A DNA stretch of 64,000 bases from Pegea sp. RAD2-039 (GCA_034620365.1 JAQGEQ010000131.1:124001-188000), one strand, 5' to 3'; shown: positions 25,080-39,268, counted from the first letter of the stretch. Notes: generated from the letters alone by a model not told the origin. Numbers and translations: made by a program.

Positions 25080-26280
25080 TAAACGAAATAAAGTTGAAGC
25101 AATCTTATAATCAACAAAAAGAATTATGTTATTTAGCCAATGAAGGTTGCTGTAAATGTTAATTACATATTTGCTCAATGATATTAAACTTTCATATAAA
25201 AAAAGTTTGATTTAATTTTTTACTACTTTTTTTGGTTTAGACTTATTGCTTGTGATCTACTGAAAAAAACTTACTGTAAAAATAAAAAAATATGAAGATA
25301 TTTTTAAAATAACTATGAACACGTTTTTTTCTTAAAATTTGTTTCAACAGTTGTATAACTTATTCAAATCATAATGATGTCAATTGTGAGGCCTCTATAC
25401 TCAAATTAAGATTTTGTGAATTCAAAAAAAGACAATATAACTTATTTTAAATATATGTGTTGTTGTTTTTCATTAAAAACAAAGTAAGCTTGATATCTGT
25501 TTTTTATGTTGAGTAAATTTTCTTAGTTTCATATACAATTTCAATAGTAATTTTAACTCATAAAAAAATAAGTAAGGGCCCTAAGATAAAATGTTTAGAT
25601 AACAAAAATGTTTTAATAATTAGCTTTACAATTTGGTTATTAATAAGCTCCTTGCATATAACTTTTTAATTATATTTTCTGAATGAAATAACAATTTGAT
25701 TAACAACAATTGTTCATCTAATCATCAATTTTCTTTTGAAATTTGTAAACTGCTATTTGCAGTTTCTAAATTATAAGTAATATACACGCCCGATTATGGA
25801 TACATGATATTTCTAAGAGAATAAAATCTGAATATGTAAACATGGTTTAAGTCTGTCGTTTGTGGTGCTAGAAATCTAAACGAGTTTAATATTTTTTAAG
25901 AAAGTACAATGTAATCGGTGCACAAAATTACTGCGTGTAATGCTAGTACATGTTAACTTCTTTTACTTTTAATAAAGCAAATTCTCAGCTAACATTAGAA
26001 ATTATGTTTATTATGGAAATTAAATTTTAAATTGATTCTGATGTTATTTGAAATAATAAGCTAATTTGAAATTTCATTTTTAACGATTTAACTCTGTTTA
26101 AAAAAATTTTACAAAAAAAGTTTATTTAATTATTCTTTAACTATAAAAATGAAAAAACTATAAATTTTCTTTGTTGCAAAAAAGCATGCACCAATCTACA
26201 AACTGTACATTTTGTTAAAGTGGTTCAATAAAATAATTATTAATTTGCAAAGATTTGTTGTTGTAACTAAAATACGATAA

Positions 26281-26294
26281 CCGCTAGGTGGGGC
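26281..26294 (+). promoter_or_regulatory. CTCF-like motif
   Basis: CCGCTAGGTGGGGC, one change (C to G) from the perfect copy at 11356. An ATCGAC palindrome starts 330 bp downstream. Confidence 0.35.
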
Positions 26295-26610
26295 AAGGAG
26301 TAAAAAGATAAAATTACAATTTTTTGATTAGAAAATAGATAATATACATGTTTTAGTAAATATCTAAACTATTCAAAATAATAAAGTTACTTATTCACAA
26401 GCAACTTCGAATTTGTAGATATGAACTCAAAAATGTCACCAAAAAGTGAAAACAGTTTTTTGCATGCAATAAAATAAATATTTGTATTAAACAACATACC
26501 ACATTAAAGTATAAAACAAATTATTTATTTCAGAAAACTTATCAAAGCTGTTGTCTTGGAAATGTGAAATGCATTAATATTTTAAAATTTAAAAATTAGT
26601 AACTGGTGCC

Positions 26611-26627
26611 ATCGACATTTAGTCGAT
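26611..26627. repeat. ATCGAC-ATTTA-GTCGAT palindrome
   Basis: Unchanged between the two DR-1 copies, although sequence on both sides has drifted. Confidence 0.7.
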
Positions 26628-27891
26628 TCCAAAATATCTTCTTTCAAAAGTTGAAATTTTAATTCATCTACTTTTGTAAAATTGTTTAGTAAAATGTAAT
26701 TTAAGACAATTATTTTGTAAATTAAATTTTTTATAAATTTTTACAAAAGTATGAACATAAAAGTTGTAATAAAAACGTTTAATAACTATCCCTTAAAATA
26801 TTTGATGTTATAAAACTGTACAAACAATTATGAGCCACATCAAAGGCCAAACTGTATTTTTGTATAATCTGAAAATTAGCAAAACGAAAACTTAATAATA
26901 TATTAGTAATTTTATATTTTAAATAAAAAATTTAGTTTTAATTATTTGAAAAGTATGACAGAGAAAATTTGAAGGAAAAAATATATATATTTCATATTGT
27001 ATATAAAATATGAGGTTAAAAACATGTTGAAACAAAGTTCTTACAAGGCTTTATTTATTCTTAGAAGGTTTTTTTACTTTCAATTTTGTTTCGTTTGAAA
27101 TCATTATAAAAAAATATTTATTTAACCAAATTTGTTGAGTTAATCAATATGTAAAATTTTACCTTAAATTTTACTAGTGCATATCTGATTATTATATATA
27201 ATTAGTATTTTTAATACAAAAATAATTATTAAAAATTGAAGAATAAATTAATGCAGAACAGATTTGAATTATTTTTTAATATCCTACAAAGTTATCCAAA
27301 AGTTGAGATTTTTATTGTACACTTTTGAGAAAAATGTAGAACATTGCTTAACTGTAAACTATAAAGTCTAACTTTACAAAATAAAAGATATTAAAGAAAA
27401 CTTCAACAAACTGATATAGTTGTGTTTTAATGTAAAACAACGTAAACAACTTAAGTAAAATCATAAGAACATAGTGTATAAAGTTCAAAACACAGAAATA
27501 TTTAGTAGATTGAAAAATCTGCGTGTCAAAATACAGAGGATTTCTAAATAAACAATTGAGCATTAGATTTTATTTGTTAGTCTTTTATTCTTTATAATTT
27601 TCGAATCAAAAACTCACATTTCTCCAATATTTAATTTATCAACATCTTTATCAAATGCTAAAAAATGCTATTTCGTGTTTAACATCAAATTAAAAGTAAT
27701 TTTAAAATTAACGTAATCCAAATTTTTATAAACTTTTCATATTATCCAGTTACAATCATATAATATTCTTTTGAATTAAATTAAAAGTAACTTTACAATT
27801 TCTTATAACTTTTAAAAATTTACTTTAAATGTATTTTTATCAACAATAAGTTATGATTAAAGCTAAAATAAATTTTTCGTTTTAAACTGAT

Positions 27892-28010
27892 GCCACAAAC
27901 TGTAGATTACGACAAAGAAATAAATAAGGAAATATGAAAAAAAAAAATTTAGTGTTGGCATAACTCCATTTGGATGAACTATTTTTGAGTTGAAATACTT
28001 TTCAACGAAA
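27892..28010 (+). repeat. Class-A box-palindrome module
   Basis: The box CCACAAACTGTAGA carries one change. The palindrome GTTGAAATACTTTTCAAC (27989-28006) is identical to copy 1, while the ~75 bp between them differ clearly (12780-12858 against 27907-27988). Confidence 0.75.
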
Positions 28011-29761
28011 ATAATCAATTAGTAAATAAGTTCAGTAATTTAAGCTTCCGGTTTATGCAAATGATAAGATAAAAATAAATTAGGTGAAAAATTTATTCTG
28101 ATGTTATAAACATATTATAAATATTGTTACAGAATATTTACAAAATGAAAATTTTTTAACACTTGATAAAAAGTGAATTATTTGTCAACAAAAGGTTTTT
28201 ACTTAAAATAACAAAAAAATAATGCTTTTAAATTTAATCCTAAAAACACTAAATTGCATTAAACTTATGAGAAATGAAAAGTAGAAAAATCTCGATTATA
28301 TTTAAATATTTTAAGTTTCCTAGAAATTAAATTTTTTGTATTTCTATTTAGAATTCAGAATAAGAAAACAAAAAACATTAACAAATATCCATATTTTTTA
28401 TATCATGAAATCATTAAATATCATTTCGACAATTCTATTTTTAATCCTCTGGAAAGCTAAATTCAGCTGACTAATATCAAGAAAGTTACAAATATTCTTT
28501 CATCAAATAAAAAATCAAAAGTATTGTTTCGTTTCTCGATTGTAAAAATTCTAAATTTTTAAAGTTGACAATTCATTTGCAGAAAGTTAAACTTATTGTA
28601 ATATGAAATATACTAATGAATATACGAAGTAATATGAATTACAAAACTATTTTAAGTAATCAACACAAACTAATAAAATTATTTTTAAAAATTTGATTAA
28701 AACATTATTTATTCTCAATTAAATGTTTTAAAAAATCATTGTTTTAAAAATCAATTTGTTAAATAAGTATTTTATTTAAGTTGATTTTAACATTAAAACC
28801 GAAATATATTTAAACAATTTATTTTCAATATATATACTAAACTTTAAAACTAGAAATCTTTTTGAAGTTCATACAGCAGTTTGAAATAGATATAAGAGAT
28901 GTATAAAAGTAAAAAAAAAACTTCTTAAGGAGATTTCAGGTGCAACAGAAAATAGAGATTTATCAGATTGTGATTCTCTTATCATTATTTAAATAGTAAC
29001 TAGAAAAAAAAGATTTTAAAATGATCAAATTCCCTAACTACTGATATCGAATAAAATTTTAAAACAAAAATTTTTTAAATCAAATATAAGATATAAAAAC
29101 TAAAATTTATAGAAAAATATTTATTTCAATATACATCTAAATCAACAATAAACAATTTTGATTAAATTTTTTTTTCAAATAGTTAAATGCTGAAAAGATA
29201 CAATTAAATTTATATAAAAGTTAATATTTCTATTTATATTTTAGAATTGAAAAAAAAGAAAACCATGCAGAAAGTTTATTTTGGTTTTTAAATATTAAGT
29301 ATTAAATTTTGTATTTTTTTGTATCTGGTAATATCTAAATACAAACTTAGACAATCTTTTATGAGACATTATTTTCATACTATTATGCATTTGACACAAT
29401 TGACTAAAATTATAAATATCCATTTTTATATAGAATTTATAAATTATAATAAAAAGTTAAAATAAAATTACGTAATTAAATTTACACCAGTCTTAAAAGT
29501 AAGTTTTTATATTAGATTAACTCTAATTGTTCGCCTTGCGAAATATCTTTTAAATCTACTGTAAACAACTCGTAAGTAAAATATTTACTCAAATACTTTT
29601 TCTTAACTTCAGATTATGAAACATTCTGGTGATCAACCCACTTTTTAAAGATTATTTACTACAAAACAGGTCTATTTTTAATCCTAAAGTTAGTTTAAGG
29701 CAATTGACTAAATAGATTATTTAAGTTTCAGATATTTATTATTGTAGCAAACTTAATCTAT

Positions 29762-29775
29762 CCGCTAGATGGCGC
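29762..29775 (+). promoter_or_regulatory. CTCF-like motif, consensus match
   Basis: CCGCTAGATGGCGC followed by AAACAG. It is identical to the minus-strand motif at 59313 over 14 bp. Confidence 0.45.
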
Positions 29776-30720
29776 AAACAGTCAAAACAAAAAATTACAA
29801 TTTTTAGATTTTCTTAATGAATCAACCAATAAAAACTCAATTTATTCTAAACTGTATATATTATCTATAAATGTAAAATTACTTTTACTTTTAATCATAA
29901 AAAAATATGGTTTATTAGTTAAAATGTATATCATTAAACAAAAGAGTGCTCTTTTTAGGCACCCTCCTTCACATTTATTGTAATAAATAAATGAATAAAT
30001 AAATAAAAAAGTTAGAAATTTCTTTCTTCTTCAGATAAACTTTAACAACTTCAGAATTTGATGTAATAAAGCTATTTCGAAATTAAGAGTATGTTGGTCA
30101 GTGTGGCTATTTTAAAAACTTTATTATTTTAGATAATGTAAACAAATCAAGACTAAAAGATAAATGTACAAAAAACAAAACAACTATTTCCTTTTCCACT
30201 ACTTGTGCGCTAGACGGTTACTTATAAAAATAAAACACCTGAAAAATATATAATTGTATCATAATCTTAATATTTTTTTGGCATTACTTTCAGCTTACAA
30301 AAAATATTATATAACAATTTTAGATATTATTTTTTAGTAATTTAAAAAAGGTTCATAATTCACATAATTCCATTCATAAAAGTTATTTTTACTTTTTGTA
30401 AATTGATATATCAACGGCAAAAATATAAAATTTTAGAAGCAAAATAATATTCTTTGATATTTCAGCTCATGATAGAAAGTTTGTAAACTTTTTGATATTT
30501 GTCAAATGCAATAAACTATCTACTGGATTAAAAACAGAAGTGCCAAGCTGATATTTAATGATTTCGATTAAATGATAATAAAAAGCAAAATACTAGTTTT
30601 GCTGAATGAAAAGTTTTCAATTAGTAAAAAATCTGTCATATTACTAATAACATTTTTACAAACATATTTTGTGATGAATTATAACTCAAGATATTAAACT
30701 TATTTATTGTTTAAAGTTTC

Positions 30721-30836
30721 GTTGTAAAGTACTTTAGCTCAAAACTTGAAAACTTTGCAATCTTTTACGAAAGATTGAGTTTCATTTTACTTTTCATTTA
30801 TTATAAACGTTATTGCAATCTGAAGTGTATGGGATC
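30721..30836 (-). repeat. Class-A' box-palindrome module
   Basis: The palindromic core TAAAGTACTTTA lies within 30721-30740. The box CCATACACTTCAGATTGC is on the minus strand near 30813-30832. An ATCGT palindrome follows 212 bp away at 31048-31061. Confidence 0.7.
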
Positions 30837-31189
30837 AAAGTCAAATGAAATTAATTTTATAATTTTCTTGATAAGCAATTGGTTGACAAATACTGTTCAA
30901 ATTGAAAATTTGATTTTAAAGTTGATAAGAAAATTTATTATAAGTTTACTATTATACAAACCAAATTAGTTTAATTTTTCTTACGAAGTTTTATTTAATT
31001 CAAATTTAAATTTATTCTACTTAGAAGACTAAAATTAAAAATGATCAATCGTACTGACGATCAAAAATTAAATCAAAACCATGTAACTTTTTGTTTTTAA
31101 AAATGATAATTTTATAAGACTCACAGAAAATTTTAGTTTGATCTTCAAAATATTTAAAAATTATAAAAACTATTAAAGTAATTTAATCA

Positions 31190-32414
31190 GCGGTATAATT
31201 TAATGCATAAGATATTTGCAAATAAACTGCAAATGAAACAAGAGAAGAAAGTTTTTAGTAACCCAGAACTCAATTTTATTTATTAAGTTACTATATTATT
31301 TCTATATTATATTATTATACCATAATTACTTTTATTTCACTAATTTCAACGTTATTAAAACGTTTATTTAAATCTTTACAAAAAAATTTTGTTTATCAAC
31401 AAAAATTGATATTAAAATTGTAAAAACAAATTCGTTTAAGCTTGACCCCACAAACTCTAGATTACGACAAAGTGATAAATAAGGAAATTAAAAGAAAATG
31501 CTAAGTTAATTATAAATGGTCTTCTGAAACCTTATTTGGAGTTGAAAAATTGTTCAACGAAGATTCTATTTCTAAAGAAGTTGAAGAACTTCAGTTTCTA
31601 TTATGTAGAAAAAACGACATAAAAATAATTTCATTTATTTTTGTAAAGATATAACTGATAATGTGACAAAACTTTCAAAAAAGTTGACTTTCAGTTAATC
31701 AAAGAAAATTATTTATGGCATCAGTAATATCTGCTTCATATTGAGTTATATTTGAAATTTCATTTCTTATTAATAAAAATAATTAACCTTAAAACCTATA
31801 ATTATTCTTAATTTGGTAATTACATTAAATAAAAACTTATATTAATGAATAATAGAAAATAATATAAATCAAAAAGTAACACTTAAAGAAATAACTTCAG
31901 TAATTTTAATTTTTATGATTGAACAAATCAGTTGTTTTGCTAATTTTACTTTATTTTGCATCTGTTTATCAAAAAGGTATTTTTCAAAATAAGAAATAAT
32001 AAGATTTTACTTTTCTTGAGATTGTTTGATAATTTACAATTCTGCTTTTTGATATTAATTTTCGTTTTTTTATTTACTTTTTTTATTTATTCAAGAAAAT
32101 TTTTTTACTCCAAAAATATTAGTTTAAATTAGAAAATAAAAATCATAATTTTTCGTAATTCAATGTTTCAAGGATATTTGTATCACTAAAACTCTAACTT
32201 GTAGAATCTTCCTAATATTAATTAAATATTAAACTGTTTAGTATTAGGCATCTAAATTTTTGCTTACTTAAAATCAACTTGCTTTAAATCTAATTTAATA
32301 AATTTATTACTGGATCTTACTATTGCTAAAAAATTTTACTAGTGCTTAGTTAATTAATATTAATAATTAGTGTTTTTATTACAAAAATAAAAATTAAAAT
32401 TTGAAGAATAAATT
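31190..32414. other. Repeat fragments, no gene
   Basis: 31190-31340 matches 61240-61360 inverted (CCAGAACT with AGTTCTGG). A class-A module sits at 31447-31562. The stretch 31800-32390 is low-complexity AT sequence with no recognisable content, except a run near 31950-32040 that resembles the class-B neighbourhood. Confidence 0.5.
31447..31562 (+). repeat. Class-A box-palindrome module
   Basis: The box CCACAAACTCTAGATTAC is followed by GTTGAAAAATTGTTCAAC (31541-31558), a 6-bp stem with a 6-base centre. The outer arms are intact although the centre has changed. Confidence 0.7.
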
Positions 32415-35400
32415 AATGGAGAACAAATTTGAATTATTTTATAATATCCTACAAAGTTATCAAAAAGTTAAAATTTTTATTGAAAACTTTTCAGAAAAAT
32501 GTAAAACATCGCTTAACTGTAAACTATAAAGACTAAATTTACAAATAAAAGATACTAAAGAAAACTTCAACAAACTGATATAGTTGTGTTTTAATGTAAA
32601 AAAAAGTAAACAACTTAAGTAAAATCATAAGAACATAGTGTATAAAGTTCAAAACACAGAAATATTTATTAGATTGAAAATTCTGTATGTCAAAATACTA
32701 ACAGAGGTTTTCTGAATATAAAATTGAGCATTAGATTTTATTTGTTAGTCTTTTATTTTTCATAATTTTTAATCCAAAAACTCACATCGCTATAATATTC
32801 AATTTATCAACATCTTTATCATAAGCTAAAAAATCAAATTTCCTTTTTAACATCAAATTAAAAGTAATTTTAAAATTGAGTTAAAACAAATTTTGAAACA
32901 CTTTTCTTATTATCTAGTTACAATCATATAATATTATTTTGAATGAAAATAAAGGTATTTTTACAATATTTGTAGACTTTTTAAATTTTTTTTAAATTGA
33001 TTTTTATTCGTAGTAAGTTATAATTTAAAACTTTTCAAAATAATAATAAAAGTCTAAGCAAATTGGGGAAAACAAAACACAAAATATAATTATAATTTTA
33101 AAAGAATACATTACAAGCTATCAGCTTTATTTTCAATGTTAAGAAATTGAAAAATTTTTCAATATTATTTTTCTGCTTAATCACTAAAAGAGACAGTCAC
33201 CTATTTAATTTTTGCAAATCAACATATAATGTTAAATTTGTATAAATTTTATTACAAAAAAAAGTATTGTTTAAAAGAGAAATAAATCATTTTTAAATGG
33301 TTAAAATAATATAAATTTGCTATATTAAAGATTTAAAACTATTTATTCTAAAAGTTTTCAAGAAATCTTTAATATTTCAATTTTTATAATAAAAACAAGC
33401 AGTTAAATGACTATTTTGTTTCTTATTTTATTAAAACAAACCTTTACGTTTTTCATTGGATATTTAAAACAAACAGATACTACCAACCTATTTAAAAATG
33501 AATATCAAACAATTTAATATAATTTGAATTATATAAAATATTCAAACTGATATTTACTATTATAATGTTTAACTATTATTGCATATTAATGAAAACTATA
33601 AATCTCTGAAAATACTCAATTAGATTTTGTTTAAATCTCATTTTGTATTTGTAGTTTTCATTTCCGTTAGAGTAGGCTGGCAAATATAAAAACAAAACGA
33701 TGTTCAACTTTTGAAAAGCTTTCAAAGCGTCAAACTGTTTGAACTAATCTCGAAAAGAAATAGAATGACTAAAATAGAAAAAATTAAAACTGAACTACTT
33801 TGTACTTAAATTCAAAATGAATTTAAAAAATTGAAAAATATAAAACAGTTAGTTGTTTAGTCAAATAAGATATTGTTGAGCTTAGCCATTAATTTGATAA
33901 TCAGGTGCTTATTGACATCAACAATCATCAACAGTCTGCAAATTATATTATAAATTAAACTCGCTAAAAAAATTTAAAAGTTGTTAGATACAATTCAAAA
34001 AACAAGTTCCGTTTTTTTTCGCAAGGATATTGATATATTTATTAATCGTTCAGAGAATGTGAATAAAGAATATCTACTTTTTAACTTATAATTATTAAAA
34101 TTATAAATTTACTACAATTACAAATATCAAACCATCTATTAGTTCTTAAATAATTTACTTTCATTTGTAAAATTTTCAATAATTTAGTTTATGTTTAATG
34201 TTTCGGTAAATTAATATTACTTGGGAGACTAAAAAATTAAAAGGTTAGAAATTGAAAAGTTTCCAAATAATTTTCTACTGCATTAAAGTATTTACAGCAT
34301 TGAAAGTAGGTTTTTTGAAATGATTTTTAATTAATTCATTTTTAGCGATATCAAAAAGAAATAAAAATAAAGAATTTTTCACCTTAAAATCATTTTCAGT
34401 TGCAGTTTAATTACAAATACTCTTTTTGCTGAAAGGAAAGTTTTCTATTTGTAAAATTTATGTCACATTATTAGTAACATGTTTAGAAACAAGAAAACAA
34501 AATTCTGACATCAATTGTTTTTACTTCAGTTTTTTTACAAAATACAAACTAAATTTACTCTTAAATAAATTTACTTTTAAATAAAATTTCATTGAAAAGT
34601 TTTTCAACTACAAAAATAGCTACCATGAGAACATTAAAAGATAGAATTTTTCCAAATTTGTCAGTATTTATAATTTTGTTTTAATCTAGAGTTTGTGGGG
34701 TCAAGTTTAAACGAAAACATTTTTATACTTTTAGATAAAAATATTTGTTTGTGAGTAATCTCATTTTTTTCAAGTTTGAATTGAATCTTTGTATATCATT
34801 AACAGATTTGATAGATAAAAAAAAATTAGTGGCGCTGATAAATGAAGACTTTTAGAAATTAAGTCAAGACCCATTTGAATATTTTATTTTTAAATTGTGA
34901 ATACTAACCGGTTGAGAAGCTTATTTATAATTATAAAGAAAAATGTTTTGGGACTTTGGGCTTATCATGCAGATACTATTCTTTTTTTACGACATTACAA
35001 CTTGATCTAAAACTTGATATATTTAATATTTATTAACTATTATTAAATATTTATACAAATCTATCAAAAATAAAATGGATTTAAAAAAGATCTAGTTAGA
35101 AATATGAATAGAGCGCTTTTTGGTATATTAGTGTTTTCATAAGTTAGCTTTTTCCATAATTCATATTTTCGGTTGTAGAAATATAAGGATATATAAATTA
35201 ACTATAAAAACAGCTATGTTTGCAGTCTTACTAAATACTATGCATGCTTCAATCAATTGATAATATTATTGTTTTTATGTTATTCTTTGATAAATTCTAA
35301 ATCTGATTATCTATAAAATAACTGTTGTGTTTTCTTTTCAAAAGCAATATTAAAATTTGTTCTTAGATTTATAAAACTTAATTTTATTTTTTAATTTACT
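32415..35400 (-). repeat. Right arm of nested inverted repeat IR-2
   Basis: Reverse complement of 18570-21545. Its inner part (32390-33060) is also a direct relative of 27240-27790. It contains the class-A module at 34589-34702, a degraded CTCF-like motif CCGTTAGAGTAGGCT at 33664 and the GGTGGCGCT-type motif at 34826. No coding sequence is supported. Confidence 0.85.
34589..34702 (-). repeat. Class-A box-palindrome module
   Basis: The minus-strand box CCACAAACTCTAGA is at 34685-34698. The palindrome ATTGAAAAGTTTTTCAAC is at 34591-34608, and its end pair is changed just as in the mirror copy at 19376. Confidence 0.7.
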
Positions 35401-36000
35401 ACATTATTTCCATTTTATATTACTATTGCTTAATTACTTTTATTTCACTAATTTTAACTTAAAAAAACATTTGTCACTCTAAAATGAGATGATAGTATAG
35501 ATAATAGTAATGAAATTTAACACTACAATATGAAATTTAAAAGCAACTATTCAAAAGTATTTTTGGGTACTGGACACTACTTGTTATAAAATCAACATTT
35601 AAAAATATAATTCAATTTCAATTGATTTTTCATAAGAAGATTTCAATCAATAAAAACGTTACAACTTTTAATTCAAAATAAAGATACAATATCAAAATAA
35701 AATGCTAAATAATGAAGCTGCATTAGTTTTTATAGTAAAATCCAAATTAATTTAATTAATTTTTTTTTATCTATTAACAAAAATTATTAGATCAGAGTTT
35801 TATCAAAATTAAAATCTTATATTTAATTAAGATTGTAACTAACTTAACTTTAAATAAATTATTAAATTTGTTTCACAAATCTCTACCCGAAAAAAGCAAC
35901 TATCAAATTTGTTGCTTCTAGTCAAACTATAAATTAGTCTATAAACAAAAATTGATTTATAATTATAAATTATAATTATAATTATATAATTCTAATTTTT
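35380..36000 (+). repeat. Inverted repeat pair with 60720-61340
   Basis: The string GGGTACTGGACACTACTT near 35565 pairs with AAGTAGTGTCCAGTACCC near 61110; TGAAGCTGCATTAG near 35715 pairs with CTAATGCAGGTTCA near 60970. It ends in an AT-rich TAATTATAA run at 35950-35990. It has no box-palindrome module. Confidence 0.75.
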
Positions 36001-36507
36001 CAAATTTAAATACCTCTTTAATTTGATATTATTTTTGAAGGAGATAACCAGCAGAAAATGAATTTGGAAAAATTTAGAGAGTTAATTTAAGATGATAAAT
36101 TTTTAGTTCCATAATCTTTTGATAAGAATGTTTTTTAAGAAAAATATCTGTTATTTGCACTATATCATTTTTATGTTAAATATTATTGTAATTATATTAC
36201 AGTTAGTGAATGAGATAAGAATATTTTTATATATCACTACAAAGTCGAAAGCATTTGTTAGTTTACTCTTACATTCAAATTAAAAAAAAATATTCTAAAA
36301 AGGCTAAACAATTGTTATCAATAAAGGAATATTGTTTTAACTCCAATTCCACCAAGACTTCTTCACTTTTGTGAATTATAAAACTAACTATTTAAAGTTA
36401 CAATAAAGATTGTTTTTCACCTTTAAGTCAAATTTTCTGTGTAAGCAGTGTTTGTCAACAAATAGTATATTATTAAAATTAGAAAAAAATATCGTATTTT
36501 AGCTTGA

Positions 36508-36624
36508 TCCCACAAACTCTAGATGGCAACAACGTTTATAAGTAATGAAAAGTATATCTTTCAAACATTTCTTCATGACAACAAATCTTTTACATAATTT
36601 TGAGTTGAAATACTTTTCAACGAA
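36508..36624 (+). repeat. Class-A box-palindrome module
   Basis: Box CCACAAACTCTAGA at 36510-36523, palindrome GTTGAAATACTTTTCAAC at 36603-36620, 93 bp start to start. Confidence 0.8.
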
Positions 36625-37528
36625 ACTTCATTCAGTGAATCAGTGGAAAATCATAACTTCTTATTTTCTAAAAAATTGACAAAACACTTGATTAGTTTAA
36701 AGTTATTTCCTTTTCATGTCGTTTAATTAAAATCATTATATTTCTTTAACAAGCTCCATTTATCAAAAAGTTTAATATCTTCAGTATTCATTCTTTACAA
36801 TAAAATTTGACTTATAAGATGGTATCGTGAGATAACACTTATATTAATATAAAGACATCTTCTGATCAAAATGTTAAGAAAATTAAAATTCATTAAGGAA
36901 CTAATTTTATATTTTTGAAATAAATGGAAGAACATTTTGATTAATTTTGACCGACACGCAGTACTTTTGAAGTAGTTAACAGATTTTTGATCTATTTATT
37001 ATTATAGAGAGATTTAAGAGTTGTTGAAATTATAACTTGCATTTTCAATTTTTCATTTTTGATTCAAAGAAAAGATTTATGATGAAACAGTCTTTAAAAA
37101 CGTCAAATTAAGGTTTTAGTTTTTTCTTACTGATCATGAAGAATTTAAAACATATTGTTTGTATTAAAATTGTTTAGATAGGATAAAATACTCAATGAAG
37201 AAAGTAAGAAATTTAATATGTGATGAATTTTAAAATATTTAAAAGAAATTAAAAAGAAAATTACTAACAGCAAATAGAATTTAGAAACCTTCGAGCAATT
37301 TAGAGAAAACGCTCAATCCTGATGTTGATATGAAAAACAATATTAGTTTGTTCGATAGATTTTGGGCAAAAAAAAACTGTTGTTTGTTAAAAAATGTTGA
37401 CTTAAATGCATAACAAAAGATTTACAGAAAATTAGCTTACACTTTCTTAGAAAAAATATGTAAACATCAAACAATATCCAAATACACAAAATCTTATTTT
37501 ATCTTGGAAATAACTTACTTGATAACCA

Positions 37529-37655
37529 GATGCAAAACTGCATCTTCCAAATTAGCATATAAAGTTCAAATTACGTGATAAAACGATTTCATTTCTCCGT
37601 AAGCTTTATGGTTATATATTATTTTCATTTAATCTTATGTTTGTGGTGTCGGTAA
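37529..37655 (-). repeat. Class-B box-palindrome module
   Basis: The hairpin GATGCAAAACTGCATC has an AAAC centre instead of AAAG. The minus-strand box GACACCACAAACATAAGATT ends near 37650. Confidence 0.75.
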
Positions 37656-37934
37656 ATTTTTCGATTGCTGTAATCAATCGATAAAGTTATTGTTCATATT
37701 ATTTTTTCAAAGATACTATTAGTTCAAATTAAATTTAAGTATCATTAAACTGAGCTTCCATCAAAAACAGTTATTTTATTTCTTGGTTCAACTAAATAAT
37801 TAAGTATTTTATAAATTAAAAATTATTAGTTCATTGGTTACTAGGACTATTTAAAATCTTTATTGTTTTAGATAATCTAAACAAATCAGGAAAAAAAGAT
37901 AAACATACAAAAAACAAGTCGCCTGTTTTCTTTT

Positions 37935-37948
37935 CCGCTACTTGGCGC
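37935..37948 (+). promoter_or_regulatory. CTCF-like motif
   Basis: CCGCTACTTGGCGC followed by TAGACGG, a perfect match to the left-arm copy at 6027-6047 over 21 bp, although the flanks show drift. Confidence 0.35.
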
Positions 37949-38410
37949 TAGACGGTTTGTTTTCAAAAAACACTTAAAAATAAACGTCATTTATTATAAT
38001 TATAATATTTTTTAGTATTACTTTCAGTTTAAAGAAAATATTATATAACATATTTAGACATATTTGTTTTTTCTTGGAATCTGGAAAAGGTTAGTAAGTC
38101 ATATAGTTTCCATCCTTAAAAGTTAATTTTACCTTTTGTAAATAGATATATCAACGGCAAAAAATTACAATTTTTAAAACATTAGAATCAAAATTATATT
38201 GTTTGATATTTTATCTCATGATAGTAAAAAGAACAGCATTGCCAAGCTGATATTTAATGATTTCGATTAAATGATAATAAAAAGCATAATACTAGTTTTG
38301 TTGAATGAAAAGTTTTCAATTAGTAAAAAATCTGTCATATTACTAATAACATGTTTACAAAAAAATTTTGTGATGAATAATAACTCAAGTTAATAAATTT
38401 ATTGATTATT

Positions 38411-38544
38411 TAAAGTTTCCTTGTAAAGTAAAACTTTGAATTTAACTCCAAATTTACAAACTTTGCAATCCTTTACTAAAGATTGAGGTTTATTTTACTT
38501 TTCATTTCTTATAAACGTTGTTGCAATCTGAAGTGTATGGGATC
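38411..38544 (-). repeat. Class-A' module, tandem unit 1
   Basis: The minus-strand box CCATACACTTCAGATTGC is intact at about 38521-38541. The palindrome has decayed near 38414-38440. Confidence 0.6.
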
Positions 38545-38718
38545 AAGTTCAAATGAAACTAATTTTATAATTTTATTGATAAGCATTTTGTTGACAAAAA
38601 TTGTTCAAATAGAAAGTTTGATTTTCAAGTTGATAAGAAAGTTTATTTTAAGTTTACTATCATACAAACCAAATTAGTTTAAATTTTCTTATCCAGTTGT
38701 ATTTCATTCAAATAATCA

Positions 38719-38848
38719 AATGCAAAACTGCATCTTCCAAATTAGTATTGTTATCCAGATAAGAAATAAAATGATATTACTTCTTCATAAGCTTTACGGT
38801 TATATATTATCTTCATTCGATCTTATGTTTGTGGTATCGGTAAATTTT
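38719..38848 (-). repeat. Class-B module, tandem unit 1
   Basis: ATGCAAAACTGCAT hairpin at 38720-38733 and minus-strand box ACCACAAACATAAGATC ending near 38840. Confidence 0.65.
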
Positions 38849-38975
38849 TCGATGGCTTTATTCAATCGATAAAGTTATTGTTGATATTAATGTTATAAAG
38901 ATACTGTTATATATAACTTTAATATCGTGTTTTTAACTAATATTAACTATAATTAACTTGTTTATTATTTAAAGT

Positions 38976-39094
38976 TTAGTTGTAAAGTACTTTAGCTCCA
39001 AATTAAAAAACTTTGCAATCCTTTACGAAAAATTGAGTCTTAATTTACTTTTCATTTCTTATAAACGTTGTTGCAATCTGAAGTGTATGGGATC
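38976..39094 (-). repeat. Class-A' module, tandem unit 2
   Basis: The palindrome core TAAAGTACTTTA is intact, and the box is as in unit 1. Confidence 0.7.
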
Positions 39095-39268
39095 AAGTTC
39101 AAATGAAACTAATTTTATAATTTTATTGATAAGCATTTTGTTGACAAAAATTGTTCAAATATAAAGTTTGATTTTCAAGTTGATAAGAAAGTTTATTTTA
39201 AGTTTACTATCATACAAACCAAATTAGTTTAAATTTTCTTATCCAGTTGTATTTCATTCAAATAATCA

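Larger units (their letters stand above)
25080..31130 (+). repeat. Direct repeat DR-1, copy 2
   Basis: See the anchors under copy 1. Compared with copy 1 it gained about 29940-30480, which includes GAGTGCTCTTTTTAGGCACC, a locally GC-richer stretch, an (AAAT)n run near 29985-30010, and a degraded CTACTTG motif at 30196-30217. A 71-codon minus frame at 27348-27563 and a 64-codon frame at 30775-30969 fall inside repeat modules and are not called genes. Confidence 0.85.

Noticed and set aside
29940-30010. GC-richer stretch with (AAAT)n, first taken for a SINE tail
   Set aside because: No A/B boxes or target-site duplication. It sits at the edge of a block explained by duplication of the 5560-6170 region.
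38483-38677. 64-codon frame repeated at 30775 and 58726
   Set aside because: These are translations of the class-A' module. The start codon context and residues drift freely, and other class-A' copies are not open.
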